Source: DATCVA01 sp036567205
GTDB taxonomy: Bacteria > Pseudomonadota > Gammaproteobacteria > Burkholderiales > Burkholderiaceae_B
DNA: 5,406 bases
Direction: 5' to 3'
Assembly: GCA_036567205.1 (NCBI GenBank)
Contig: DATCVA010000249.1
Span: 1 to 5,406, forward strand
Shown: in pieces, positions 1-5,178 of the stretch
How positions within the stretch are numbered: position 1 is the first letter of the stretch
Layout of the letters: the number at the start of each line of letters is the position of its first letter
Translations under genes and position numbers: made by a program
Notes under the pieces: generated by a model
What the model saw: only the letters and a program-made list of their open reading frames with translations
Database searches by the model: none
Told to the model about the DNA's origin: nothing

Positions 1-363
1 AGCCACACCAAAATGATGGCTGCGCGTCACTCCCGCAAAGGAAATGGTGAATTCACGAGCCCGCTCTATGGCTTGCTCGACGGCAAGCTCACACGCAGCA
101 AACGCCAAGCCTTCATCGGCATCAATTAATACTCCGCCGCCGTGCGAGCGCGCGACAAACGGCAACGCAGCCGCGTTAACGCGCCCGTTACGCAGATGGG
201 AAGCATATTGCGATACGCGCGACAGACCGTGGGAACCCAACCCACTGGCTTCTGCTGCCACCAGTGAACGAGCTGTACTAGAGGCCATCGCATGCGATGC
301 ACCAGCCTGCTCAAGATACGCCGTAACGCACGCTATTAAGACTTCCTTGGTATAAAAGGCCAT
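1..363 (-). CDS. comC: Malate/L-lactate dehydrogenase family protein, probable (R)-sulfolactate dehydrogenase (N-terminal part)
   Basis: The first 121 codons of an NAD(P)H-dependent oxidoreductase of the malate/L-lactate dehydrogenase (Ldh_2) family; the rest lies beyond the window's left edge. I read it on the minus strand from the ATG at 363. Visible family marks are the helical N-terminus, the block SHGLSRVSQY (residues 44-53; family members carry a similar SHG-x-x-R) and GVTRSHHFGVA (residues 111-121), which holds the conserved active-site histidine region. The nucleotide-binding part is not in view. The start is supported by AGGA at 370-373, 6 nt upstream, inside the end of the preceding gene; the two genes are 3 nt apart, so translational coupling is likely. 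Family members act on malate, lactate, ureidoglycolate or sulfolactate. Beside an SlcC-like gene and suyAB the best inference is ComC, reducing sulfopyruvate to (R)-sulfolactate in the cytoplasm. Family assignment is firm; substrate rests on context. Confidence 0.8.
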   Translation of the reverse strand, partial: MAFYTKEVLIACVTAYLEQAGASHAMASSTARSLVAAEASGLGSHGLSRVSQYASHLRNGRVNAAALPFVARSHGGGVLIDADEGLAFAACELAVEQAIERAREFTISFAGVTRSHHFGVA

Positions 364-366
364 GTT

Positions 367-1314
367 CTATCCTGAATGATGGGTTTTCAATAAACTGTCT
401 GCGACTCGCTTTGCAACCAGTGCGCTAACACGCACGTTCGATTCCTGGGTCACGCCGGCGATATGAGGGGTCAGCATGAGGTTGGGCGTATCAACAAGCA
501 AAGAGTTGGTGCGCACGGGCTCGTCGGTGAACACGTCCAGTGCGGCGGCGCCCAGGCGGCCTTCTCTCAACGCTGCGACCAGCGCAGACTCGCTGACAAT
601 GCCGCCGCGGGCTGTATTAATAAGCACGGCGCCAGGCTTCATTTGCCTGATGAGCGCCTCATCGAACAAATTGCGGGTATTGTTCATTAATGGAACGTGC
701 AAGCTGATGACGTCGGCCTGTGCCACAAGCGCTTGCAAGCTCATGGGCTGAACGCCCGTTTCCGCCCAAAGCGGCGCCTGATCGGGTACATTGGGATCAT
801 ACGCAAGCACACGCATTCCCATTAACCGGGCCATGCTTGCCACCAGCTGTCCTATGCCACCAAAACCCACCACCCCTATTAGCTTGCCCGCTGTTTCACG
901 TCCCACCGATAAGCGCGCCCGTGGCCACTTGCCAGCAAGAACACTGTCGGATGAGGTAAAACTGCCCCGCAGCAACATCATCGAAGCCGCGATGACATAT
1001 TCTGCCACAGCAAGGGAATTCGCCCCCGTCGCTGGAATGACCTCAATACCTTGGTCTGCACAAGCCGGAACATCGATATTATCCAGGCCTACTCCCAGAC
1101 GACCAACCACTTTTAATACCGGTGCTTGTGCAAGCAGCGTTTGATCCACACGAGTCTGGTTGCGTACGATAAGAGCGCTTGCACTTGCCACAAGACTCAG
1201 GAGCTCTTCACGCTTGCCCAACAAAGCAGGATCGTAAACAAGCTCAAAATGATCGCGAAGCATATCCACGGCGGCCTCGTCCATGAACTCGGAAATAACG
1301 ATTTTTGTTTTCAT
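367..1314 (-). CDS. slcC: D-2-hydroxyacid dehydrogenase, probable (S)-sulfolactate dehydrogenase
   Basis: A complete 315-residue NAD-dependent D-2-hydroxyacid dehydrogenase of the phosphoglycerate dehydrogenase type. Residues 150-155 form the GxGxxG dinucleotide-binding turn (GFGGIG) and Asp173 in AYDP ends the next strand, which favours NAD over NADP. The catalytic set is present: Arg236 in NTARGG, Glu265 in TDEP and His284 in TPHIAG. Its length fits a two-domain enzyme with no C-terminal ACT domain, so it is not a regulated long SerA. AGGA at 1325-1328 lies 10 nt before the ATG. It follows the regulator gene by 59 bp and precedes the comC-like gene by 3 nt. In Chromohalobacter salexigens a related enzyme, SlcC, oxidises (S)-sulfolactate to sulfopyruvate, which ComC then reduces to the (R)-form for SuyAB. 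The same role is inferred here from the neighbours; a 3-phosphoglycerate or other 2-hydroxyacid substrate cannot be excluded from sequence alone. Confidence 0.82.
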   Translation of the reverse strand: MKTKIVISEFMDEAAVDMLRDHFELVYDPALLGKREELLSLVASASALIVRNQTRVDQTLLAQAPVLKVVGRLGVGLDNIDVPACADQGIEVIPATGANSLAVAEYVIAASMMLLRGSFTSSDSVLAGKWPRARLSVGRETAGKLIGVVGFGGIGQLVASMARLMGMRVLAYDPNVPDQAPLWAETGVQPMSLQALVAQADVISLHVPLMNNTRNLFDEALIRQMKPGAVLINTARGGIVSESALVAALREGRLGAAALDVFTDEPVRTNSLLVDTPNLMLTPHIAGVTQESNVRVSALVAKRVADSLLKTHHSG

Positions 1315-1361
1315 ATCTGATCATTCCTAGTCTGTGTATTGTAGTTATGACTGTGATTGGG

Positions 1362-1377
1362 CTGAAGAATGCTTCAG
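1362..1377. repeat. Small inverted repeat at the end of the regulator gene
   Basis: CTGAAG (1362-1367) and CTTCAG (1372-1377) form a 6-bp stem with a 4-nt loop that covers the stop codon of the GntR-type gene. No T-run follows in the direction of transcription, so it is not a typical terminator. It may be an intercistronic hairpin affecting processing or readthrough, or simply chance. Confidence 0.3.
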
Positions 1378-2120
1378 TCGTCGTCTGGATCGGAAGGGTT
1401 TTGTCCCAAATACTCGTAGTTCTGCGTATTGACCCGCGATATGCGCCACTCAACCGGCAGCTTGTTATACGAATAGGCAACGCGACGGACTTCCAGCAAG
1501 GGCGTGTTTTCTGCCACTTCCAGCCACGCCGAATGATCAACATCGGCAGTTGCGACCCGCAGACGCTCAATCGTTGTAATGACATTCAAGCCGAACGTAT
1601 CTTGATAAAAGCTGTAAAGCGTACTGGGACGTTGGGCCAACTGCCCTTTGGTCAAGCCAATAAACAGGACTTCGGGCAAAACAATGGTGTCGACCATGAC
1701 TTTACTGTCATGTAAAAGCAATACGTTCACGAACTCAAACACATAAGCGCCCGAATTTAATAGCAATTTTTTTCGAGCCTCTTCATTCGCTTTGACCCGC
1801 CGAAAATGCTGCAGGTGCGTGACGGGATACGCCTTTTCTCCATCTTGTCGGACGATCCGAAAAAACTTGAAAAAATGCTGATTGCGCGAGTGGATAGCAA
1901 CGAAGGTGCCCCGCCCCTGGTGACGAACCAATATGTTTTCTGCTACCAGATCGTCGATCGCCTTGCGCAAGGTACCTATCGATACAGCGAAGCGCGCAGC
2001 CAGATCTTTTTCAGAAGGGATGGCCTCGCCTTGTATCCATTCCCCGGTCGCCAAGGCCGCAAGCACGGCACGCTTGACCTGTAGATAGAGCGGCGTTCCG
2101 GATGGAAGTAAGTGTGGCAA
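1374..2120 (-). CDS. GntR-family (HutC subfamily) transcriptional regulator with UTRA domain
   Basis: A 248-residue cytoplasmic transcription factor. Residues 8-75 are a winged helix of the GntR type: PLYLQVKRAV, then IPSEKDLAARF and the recognition-helix region VSIGTLRKAIDDLV, ending in the wing HQGRGTFV. Residues about 95-240 fit the UTRA ligand-binding domain that defines the HutC subfamily, including EVRRVAYSYNKLPVEW near 210-225. The last residues are acidic (DPDDD). The start codon is TTG; it is chosen because AGGAG sits 5 nt upstream (2126-2130) and the following residues give the expected N-terminus. It is the first gene of the minus-strand arm, ahead of slcC and comC, and faces suyAB across a shared promoter region. 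It probably controls both arms and its own expression, with sulfolactate or a related compound as effector; that is inference from position. I do not assign a gene name. Confidence 0.9.
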   Translation of the reverse strand: MPHLLPSGTPLYLQVKRAVLAALATGEWIQGEAIPSEKDLAARFAVSIGTLRKAIDDLVAENILVRHQGRGTFVAIHSRNQHFFKFFRIVRQDGEKAYPVTHLQHFRRVKANEEARKKLLLNSGAYVFEFVNVLLLHDSKVMVDTIVLPEVLFIGLTKGQLAQRPSTLYSFYQDTFGLNVITTIERLRVATADVDHSAWLEVAENTPLLEVRRVAYSYNKLPVEWRISRVNTQNYEYLGQNPSDPDDD

Positions 2121-2125
2121 AGTGT

Positions 2126-2130
2126 CTCCT
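2126..2130 (-). promoter_or_regulatory. Ribosome binding site of the GntR-type gene
   Basis: AGGAG on the minus strand, 5 nt before the TTG codon at 2120-2118. This near-consensus site is what decides the non-ATG start of the regulator; no ATG in a suitable position competes. Confidence 0.75.
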
Positions 2131-2196
2131 TTATAAAGAATTGAAAATCACATTATGTATTTTTTTTCATGGCTGCTGCATGGCGCCAATGGAAAT

Positions 2197-2287
2197 AATC
2201 ATAGTGTCACCAGACTGCAACCCAATCTCCCCCAGACTAGCCAGCGCACAGCCAAGACATAATCATATCATCACAACCAAATCATAT
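2197..2287. repeat. Three copies of the half-site AATCATA
   Basis: AATCATA occurs at 2197-2203, 2261-2267 and 2280-2286; the last two share an eighth base (AATCATAT) and start 19 bp apart. The first overlaps the candidate -10 box of the regulator and the third forms the left half of the 14-bp palindrome near the suyA promoter. The arrangement suits binding sites of one dimeric regulator, but the motif is AT-rich and short, so chance repeats are possible. Confidence 0.4.
2198..2225 (-). promoter_or_regulatory. Candidate promoter for the gntR-slcC-comC arm
   Basis: On the minus strand, TTGGGT (2220-2225) and TATGAT (2198-2203) are separated by 16 bp. The -10 box matches consensus at five of six bases, the -35 at only three. 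It would start transcription near 2191 and leave a leader of about 70 nt. The -10 box overlaps one of the AATCATA repeats, which would suit autoregulation. This is a weak prediction. Confidence 0.35.
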
Positions 2288-2294
2288 ATATGAT
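2281..2294. promoter_or_regulatory. Perfect 14-bp palindrome, candidate operator
   Basis: ATCATATATATGAT is exactly its own reverse complement. It ends 4 bp upstream of the suyA -35 box and lies between the two divergent genes, the usual position for a binding site of a local regulator. It does not show the GT...AC ends typical of many HutC-subfamily operators, so assignment to the neighbouring GntR protein is by location only. Confidence 0.5.
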
Positions 2295-2298
2295 CTAC

Positions 2299-2327
2299 TT
2301 GACATAAATAAGTAGTGCCAATATCAT
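2299..2327 (+). promoter_or_regulatory. Sigma70-like promoter of suyAB
   Basis: A perfect -35 box TTGACA (2299-2304), a 17-bp spacer and a -10 box TATCAT (2322-2327, five of six consensus bases). Transcription should begin near 2334, giving a leader of about 55 nt before suyA. A promoter this close to consensus is more likely to be held off by a repressor than to need an activator, which fits the adjacent palindrome. Confidence 0.75.
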
Positions 2328-2378
2328 TACTCCTGAATGGCTACCTTCATACTCGTAAGAGGGCCAATGATTTTTTAC

Positions 2379-2383
2379 AGGAG
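2379..2383 (+). promoter_or_regulatory. Ribosome binding site of suyA
   Basis: AGGAG lies 7 nt before the ATG at 2391 and selects it over two in-frame upstream ATGs at 2337 and 2367. The ATG at 2337 lies within a few bases of the predicted transcription start, so it could hardly carry a ribosome binding site. Confidence 0.8.
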
Positions 2384-2390
2384 AGACAAA

Positions 2391-2672
2391 ATGATTCACG
2401 CGGTATTACATGAAGCGAAGGACACCGTTGCTGTCGCGGTAGTGGAAGGCATCAAAGCGGGTACGGAACTCAGCGCCTGGATCATGGACGAAGACAAAAT
2501 CGTTCATGTGAAGGCAACACAGGACATCCCTATCGGCCACAAGGTTGCGATGGCAGCGATGAATACCGGCGACACCGTTTTCAAATACGGCGTCGATATC
2601 GGCAAGGTCGTCGCCCCCATCAAGGCAGGCGAGCATGCCCACGTTCACAACATCAAAACCAAGCGCTGGTAA
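2391..2672 (+). CDS. suyA: (R)-sulfolactate sulfo-lyase, small subunit (SAF domain)
   Basis: A 93-residue protein formed almost wholly by a SAF domain like that at the N-terminus of altronate/galactarate dehydratases (UxaA family). Diagnostic stretches are KDTVAVAVVEGIKAG (10-24), IPIGHKVA (46-53) and the end block KYGVDIGKVVAPIKAGEHAHVHN (65-87), where family members have closely similar residues. In UxaA the SAF and catalytic parts are one chain; here they are two adjacent genes, as in sulfolactate sulfo-lyase. SuyA works with SuyB in the cytoplasm to split (R)-3-sulfolactate into pyruvate and sulfite. The gene is the first of the plus-strand arm behind a strong promoter, and suyB begins 34 bp downstream. 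There is no signal peptide. A split altronate-type dehydratase is the main alternative, made unlikely by the partner subunit and the flanking genes. Confidence 0.9.
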   Translation: MIHAVLHEAKDTVAVAVVEGIKAGTELSAWIMDEDKIVHVKATQDIPIGHKVAMAAMNTGDTVFKYGVDIGKVVAPIKAGEHAHVHNIKTKRW

Positions 2673-2694
2673 TCACGTCGTCTAAGTAAACGCT

Positions 2695-2700
2695 AAAGGA
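2695..2700 (+). promoter_or_regulatory. Ribosome binding site of suyB
   Basis: AAAGGA lies 6 nt before the ATG at 2707. An in-frame TTG at 2701 directly abuts this site and so cannot use it; the ATG is therefore preferred. Confidence 0.75.
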
Positions 2701-2706
2701 TTGAAT

Positions 2707-3882
2707 ATGGCTGTCATTAATGCTTCCACCACTTTTATGGGCTATCGCCGCGACAATGGTCGTGTCGGCGTACGCAATCACGTTGTCATCCTGCCGGTAG
2801 ACGACATTTCCAACGCGGCGGTAGAAGCCGTCGCCAACAATATCAAAGGCACAATCGGCCTGCCACACCCGTATGGACGCCTGCAGTTTGGCGCTGATCT
2901 GGATCTGCACTTTCGTACCCTGATCGGTACCGGCAGCAACCCTAACGTCGCAGCCGTCGTCGTGATCGGGATCGAAGAAGGCTGGACTAAACGTATCGTC
3001 GATGGTATCGCCGCCACCGGGAAGCCGGTTGTCGGTTTCAGCATCGAACTCAACGGCGATCATGAAACCATAAGAAGGGCCTCGCAGAAGGCCAAAGAGT
3101 TCGTGCACTATGCCACGGGTCTGACTCGCGAAGCCTGTCCTATCAGCGAACTTTGGGTATCGACTAAATGCGGTGAATCGGACACAACGTCAGGCTGCGG
3201 TGCAAACCCAACGGTAGGCAACGCATTCGACAAGTTGTATGAGTTGGGCAGCACCCTCGTTTTTGGCGAGACATCAGAAATTACCGGCGGCGAACAGTTC
3301 GTGGCCGACCGTTCCGCCAACGACGAAGTACGCGAACGTTTCATGTTCATGTTCAACCGTTACCAGGACATGATTAATCGCTGGAAAACGGACGACTTGG
3401 CAGAATCTCAGCCCACGAAGGGCAATATCGCTGGCGGCCTCACCACCATCGAAGAAAAAGCCATGGGCAACATCCAGAAAATCGGCAAAACCTGCATGAT
3501 CGATGGTGTTCTGGACAAGGCCGAGGAGCCCACGGGCAGCGGTCTGTGGTTCATGGACTCGTCGTCGGCCGCCGCTGAAATGGTGACTCTATGCGCCGCC
3601 TCGGGCTTTGTCGTGCACTTCTTCCCCACAGGGCAGGGCAACGTGGTTGGAAATCCCATCCTGCCTGTCATCAAGCTATGCGCCAATCCACGTACGGTAC
3701 GCACCATGGCCGAACACATCGACGTCGATGTATCTGGACTGCTGCAACGCGAAATCGATCTGAACCAGGCTGGTGACAAGCTGCTTGAAAACATGCTGGC
3801 TACGGCCAATGGCCGCTGGACCTCTGCCGAAGCACTGGGCCATCGCGAATTCGTGTTGACTCGTTTGTTTGAAAGTGCCTAA
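2707..3882 (+). CDS. suyB: (R)-sulfolactate sulfo-lyase, large subunit
   Basis: A 391-residue UxaA-family lyase, the catalytic partner of SuyA. It opens with GYRRDNGRVGVRNHVVILP (12-30), the family's entry block, and carries KCGESDTTSGCGANPTVGNA (154-173), the counterpart of the KCG-SD-SG-ANP region of altronate dehydratases. Further conserved stretches are KGNIAGGLTTIEEKAMGNIQ (238-257), WFMDSSSAAAE (281-291), FPTGQGN (306-312) and PVIKLCANPRT (320-330). Together these match my recollection of SuyB sequences better than sugar-acid dehydratases, which end in different substrate loops. The enzyme cleaves the C-S bond of (R)-3-sulfolactate, giving pyruvate and sulfite; relatives are iron-dependent, and cysteines 155, 164, 263, 296 and 325 are candidates for metal or structural roles. 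The gene is co-transcribed with suyA and ends just before a terminator hairpin. It looks intact. Confidence 0.9.
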   Translation: MAVINASTTFMGYRRDNGRVGVRNHVVILPVDDISNAAVEAVANNIKGTIGLPHPYGRLQFGADLDLHFRTLIGTGSNPNVAAVVVIGIEEGWTKRIVDGIAATGKPVVGFSIELNGDHETIRRASQKAKEFVHYATGLTREACPISELWVSTKCGESDTTSGCGANPTVGNAFDKLYELGSTLVFGETSEITGGEQFVADRSANDEVRERFMFMFNRYQDMINRWKTDDLAESQPTKGNIAGGLTTIEEKAMGNIQKIGKTCMIDGVLDKAEEPTGSGLWFMDSSSAAAEMVTLCAASGFVVHFFPTGQGNVVGNPILPVIKLCANPRTVRTMAEHIDVDVSGLLQREIDLNQAGDKLLENMLATANGRWTSAEALGHREFVLTRLFESA

Positions 3883-3893
3883 GGTTTTTTGTT

Positions 3894-3932
3894 AAAGCAA
3901 TGCTCCGGCGCTAACGTCGGAGCATTGCTTTT
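3894..3932 (+). terminator. Rho-independent terminator of suyAB
   Basis: A perfect 14-bp stem (3894-3907 with 3918-3931) that can extend inward through a G-T and two G-C pairs to a CTAA tetraloop. It ends in TTTT on the plus strand and starts 11 bp after the suyB stop codon. No T-run follows on the other strand, so it works rightwards. It implies that the downstream Bug gene is mostly transcribed separately. Confidence 0.8.
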
Positions 3933-3991
3933 CCCGAGCCAAAAGCATCTAAATTTAACGTCAATCTGTCTTATATCCACAAAATGAAAAA

Positions 3992-4007
3992 CTGTATATT
4001 TATACAG
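3992..4007. promoter_or_regulatory. CTGT-N8-ACAG palindrome, LexA-box-like or GntR-type operator
   Basis: CTGTATATTTATACAG has two perfect 7-bp arms around a TT centre and lies 113 bp before the Bug gene's ATG. It fits CTGT-N8-ACAG, the LexA (SOS) box of gamma- and beta-proteobacteria; over the 20-base E. coli consensus I count 17 matches. It also resembles HutC-type GntR operators, which have GT and AC ends around TA-rich centres. TATATT within it (3995-4000) could be a -10 box, though no good -35 lies at the right distance. I see no other convincing promoter in 3933-4120; a minor AAGCG-CA-CGCTT repeat is at 4062-4073. Confidence 0.5.
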
Positions 4008-4120
4008 CAACACGCTCTTTATCATCCTTGAATTCAGCTGGCGCTATGGAGCAAAAAGGATAAGCGCACGCTTGATCGCTGTCATAAACCTAAACCTATA
4101 ACCAAAACCCTGGAGACAAC

Positions 4121-5116
4121 ATGCGACACTTTTCCCGCGCCAAACGGCGCCAAACCTTAGTTTTTGCAACCGCTATGCTGACATTGGGCTCTGCAACATC
4201 GTGCTTTGCCCAGGATAAATGGCCCTCTCGTCAGGTGACTATCGTCGTTCCGTTTACCGCCGGAGGCACCACCGACGTGGTCGCCCGTCTTGTTGGCCAA
4301 AAGCTCGGTGAACTGTGGGGCCAATCCGTTGTTATCGACAACCGGCAAGGCGCGGGCGGAAGCATAGGTAGTAGCATTGTGGCCAAGTCTCCCGCCGACG
4401 GCTACACCATCCTGATGGCATCGGGCAGCATCCTTACCGTTAACCCGCATCTGTATAAGTCTTTGCCATTCGATGTAAAGAAGGACTTTGCCCCCATCAC
4501 TAACGTCGCCGCCGGCCCCATGGTGGTTGTCGTCGCAAACAGCGTCAAAGCCAACGACCTGAAATCATTCATTGATCTGGCTAAAAAACATCCCAAAACC
4601 ATTAATTTTGGTTCGGCCGGTCTAGGCAGCCAAGTCCACATGGCGGGCGAGAATTTTTCCCACGCAGCCCAAATAGACTTGACGCATGTGCCTTATCGCG
4701 GTGAGGCGGCGGCTTATACTGATCTGATGGCAGGACAGATTGAGGCCGTGGTTGGAAATATTGGCGCAATCACCTCTTTGGTAAACAGCGGTCGCATTAA
4801 AGCGCTGGCTGTCACCGGCCAAGAGCGTTCTCCTATGCTGCCCAATGTTCCCACCGTAGCCGAAAGCGGCATTCCCGGTTTTGAAAGTTACGGCTGGTTC
4901 GGATTCATCGCGCCGACTGGGACGCCGTCCGCTGTGATCGACAAAATCCAAAATGACACAGTCAAAGTACTAGCTATGCCAGACATTAAAAAACGGCTGG
5001 CCGAACAGGGCATGAACCCCGTGGGCGATACGCCACAAGAATTCGTGAAAGCGATCGACGACGAATCCATTAAATGGGCCAAGATAATCAAAGATAGAAA
5101 ACTTTCTATCGAATAA
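4121..5116 (+). CDS. Bug-family (TctC-type) periplasmic solute-binding protein
   Basis: A 331-residue secreted binding protein of the Bug/TctC family. Residues 1-30 are a Sec signal peptide: a basic start (RHFSRAKRR), a hydrophobic core and a likely cut after CFA before QDKWPSR. The mature chain has the family's hallmarks: WPSRQVTIVVPFTAGGTTDVV (34-54), whose PFTAGG-TD loop helps bind the ligand carboxylate, then DNRQGAGGSIG (73-83), SPADGYTILM (90-99), NFGSAGLGSQVHMAGE (162-177) and PNVPTVAESG (241-250). Such proteins feed tripartite tricarboxylate transporters, but no TctA or TctB membrane subunit is in view; many Bug genes are orphans. GGAGA at 4112-4116 supports the ATG. It lies behind the suyAB terminator, so it has its own promoter or depends on readthrough. 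Sulfolactate is a reasonable ligand guess from its neighbours, and C. salexigens is recalled to use a transporter of this class (SlcHFG), but specificity cannot be read from the sequence. Confidence 0.93.
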   Translation: MRHFSRAKRRQTLVFATAMLTLGSATSCFAQDKWPSRQVTIVVPFTAGGTTDVVARLVGQKLGELWGQSVVIDNRQGAGGSIGSSIVAKSPADGYTILMASGSILTVNPHLYKSLPFDVKKDFAPITNVAAGPMVVVVANSVKANDLKSFIDLAKKHPKTINFGSAGLGSQVHMAGENFSHAAQIDLTHVPYRGEAAAYTDLMAGQIEAVVGNIGAITSLVNSGRIKALAVTGQERSPMLPNVPTVAESGIPGFESYGWFGFIAPTGTPSAVIDKIQNDTVKVLAMPDIKKRLAEQGMNPVGDTPQEFVKAIDDESIKWAKIIKDRKLSIE

Positions 5117-5120
5117 GGTT

Positions 5121-5149
5121 GGGCGGTGCCTGCCAGGCAGGCACCGCCC
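5121..5149. terminator. GC-rich hairpin between convergent genes
   Basis: GGGCGGTGCCTGC (5121-5133) pairs perfectly with GCAGGCACCGCCC (5137-5149) around a 3-nt loop. It begins 5 bp after the Bug stop codon and lies 29 bp beyond the stop of the convergent permease gene. There is no T-run on either side, so it may terminate weakly in both directions or protect 3' ends of both transcripts. Confidence 0.6.
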
Positions 5150-5178
5150 CGCACACAACACACTGTGCAGGGCGTTTT

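Larger units (their letters stand above)
2121..2390. promoter_or_regulatory. Divergent intergenic control region between regulator and suyA
   Basis: This 270-bp gap has no convincing gene and is more AT-rich than the flanking coding sequence. It must hold the promoters of both the gntR-slcC-comC arm and the suyAB arm. Sub-features seen are a good sigma70-like promoter towards suyA, a perfect palindrome directly upstream of it, three AATCATA repeats and a weaker candidate promoter towards the regulator. The stretch 2160-2168 is a T-run lying in the putative leader of the regulator gene. Open reading frames here lack ribosome binding sites and family resemblance. Confidence 0.8.

Noticed and set aside
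1305..1715. A 136-codon plus-strand open frame
   Set aside because: It lies antisense to the end of the GntR-type gene and the start of slcC, both of which have strong family motifs; it is a shadow frame.
2102..2293. A 63-codon plus-strand open frame in the divergent intergenic region
   Set aside because: It starts inside the regulator gene, has no clear ribosome binding site, shows no recognisable family and covers the predicted regulatory sites.
2337..2390. An 18-codon N-terminal extension of suyA from the ATG at 2337 (or a shorter one from 2367)
   Set aside because: The predicted transcription start is within a few bases of 2337, leaving no room for a ribosome binding site. GAGGG before 2367 is close to that ATG, but AGGAG at 2379-2383 fits the ATG at 2391, where the SAF-domain homology begins.
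2701..2706. TTG at 2701 as the suyB start
   Set aside because: It touches the AAAGGA ribosome binding site with no spacing; the ATG two codons later is 6 nt away from it.
2653..3108. A 151-codon minus-strand open frame
   Set aside because: It is antisense to suyB, whose conserved blocks run right through it; no independent support.
4072..4102. TTGATC and TATAAC as a promoter for the Bug gene
   Set aside because: The 19-bp spacing is at the edge of what works and the start point would fall almost on the ribosome binding site, leaving almost no leader.
4121..4210. Lipoprotein signal with Cys28 in the Bug protein
   Set aside because: The residues before Cys28 (ATS) lack the leucine or similar residue of a lipobox; an ordinary signal peptidase I cut after CFA fits better.
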